Positions 29,846-29,976 of a stretch of 29,976 nucleotides of DNA are shown one piece after another. Positions within the stretch are counted from its first letter, which is position 1. The number at the start of each line of letters is the position of its first letter. Position numbers and translations under genes: made by a program. The DNA comes from Chalciporus piperatus (taxonomy: Eukaryota; Basidiomycota; Agaricomycetes; Boletales; Boletaceae). The notes under the pieces were generated by a model. That model saw nothing but the letters and a program-made list of their open reading frames with translations. It was not told the DNA's origin and searched no databases. The DNA lies in contig JBBPTG010000279.1 in the NCBI GenBank assembly GCA_038093975.1, positions 1 through 29,976 of the forward strand, given 5' to 3'.

Positions 29846-29976
29846 TGTTATAGTATTTAAAAAACTTTTCAAACTTTTGCCTACAACGGTATTCGAACTC
29901 TGGACTTTGTCTACAACTTAGGGGTCAAGCCGGATTCATCTTAATCCGCTCCGGTAGTCCCTGTAGCATTACGTAA
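29846..29976 (+). repeat. 3' LTR, first 131 bp
   Basis: Matches 23010-23139 of the 5' LTR except for one extra A in an early A run. The rest lies beyond the window. Confidence 0.93.

Larger units (their letters stand above)
23010..29976 (+). mobile_element. Ty3/gypsy chromovirus LTR retrotransposon (3' LTR truncated by window end)
   Basis: The element has a 5' LTR 23010-23464, PBS-like sequence at 23467, a 709-nt leader, gag (24174-26202, broken by a MITE), pol (26199-29834), a polypurine tract just before the 3' LTR, and the first 131 bp of the 3' LTR (29846-29976). Pol order protease-RT-RNaseH-integrase-chromodomain places it in the chromoviruses (Metaviridae). Over the visible 131 bp the two LTRs differ only in one A-run (A5 against A6), indicating a young insertion. 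Confidence 0.95.

Noticed and set aside
1..29976. CRISPR arrays, bacterial operons or phage-type defence systems.
   Set aside because: No regularly spaced repeats, and the intron-rich genes are clearly eukaryotic.

Overview
The window is nuclear DNA of a filamentous basidiomycete, most likely an Agaricomycete. Genes are dense and interrupted by many 50-80 nt GT-AG introns. It carries a fungal-type protein kinase (FunK1) relic split over two places, two F-box proteins, a pectin-degrading GH28 enzyme, SRP14, the condensin subunit SMC4, a fused siroheme enzyme of the Met1/CysG type, and a Ty3/gypsy chromovirus. The gene mix resembles plant-associated Cantharellales such as Rhizoctonia, but that placement is inference.

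Layout. 1-844 (+): C-terminal part of a CDK-like kinase with a 92-bp tandem duplication across an intron donor. 1238-2026 (+): N-terminal FunK1 relic, cut off by 2027-2617, a genomic copy of the 3' end of SMC4 in antisense. 3007-3695: a 689-bp MITE-like element with perfect 253-bp inverted ends, inserted 52 bp before F-box gene A (3748-5386, +). 5387-6877: poorly resolved sequence with two unidentified coding-like stretches and a perfect 20-bp-arm hairpin. 6878-7604 (+): SRP14. 7940-8234: probable MFS transporter relic. 8826-10930 (+): 16-exon GH28 gene. 11328-17197 (+): 20-exon SMC4. 17519-17970 (-): C-terminal FunK1 pseudogene. 18364-19998 (-): F-box gene B, a full paralogue of A. 20310-22332 (-): MET1-like siroheme enzyme. 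22420-22779 (-): unknown small protein. 23010 to the window end: a young Ty3/gypsy chromovirus with 5' LTR, gag, pol and a truncated 3' LTR. Its gag is broken by a 689-bp hAT-like element with an 8-bp target duplication.

Functionally this is a mix of housekeeping genes (SMC4, SRP14, MET1), one secreted pectinase, and a rapidly rearranging component (FunK1 pieces, F-box paralogues, the SMC4 fragment, MITEs and the LTR element). No operon-like cooperation is expected. The most informative features are the recent rearrangements around the FunK1/F-box block and the expression and priming signals of the retroelement: a Tf1-type self-priming 11-mer, a slippery heptamer, and an ATGA gag/pol overlap. 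Exon boundaries were assigned by eye from splice signals, reading phase and family motifs.
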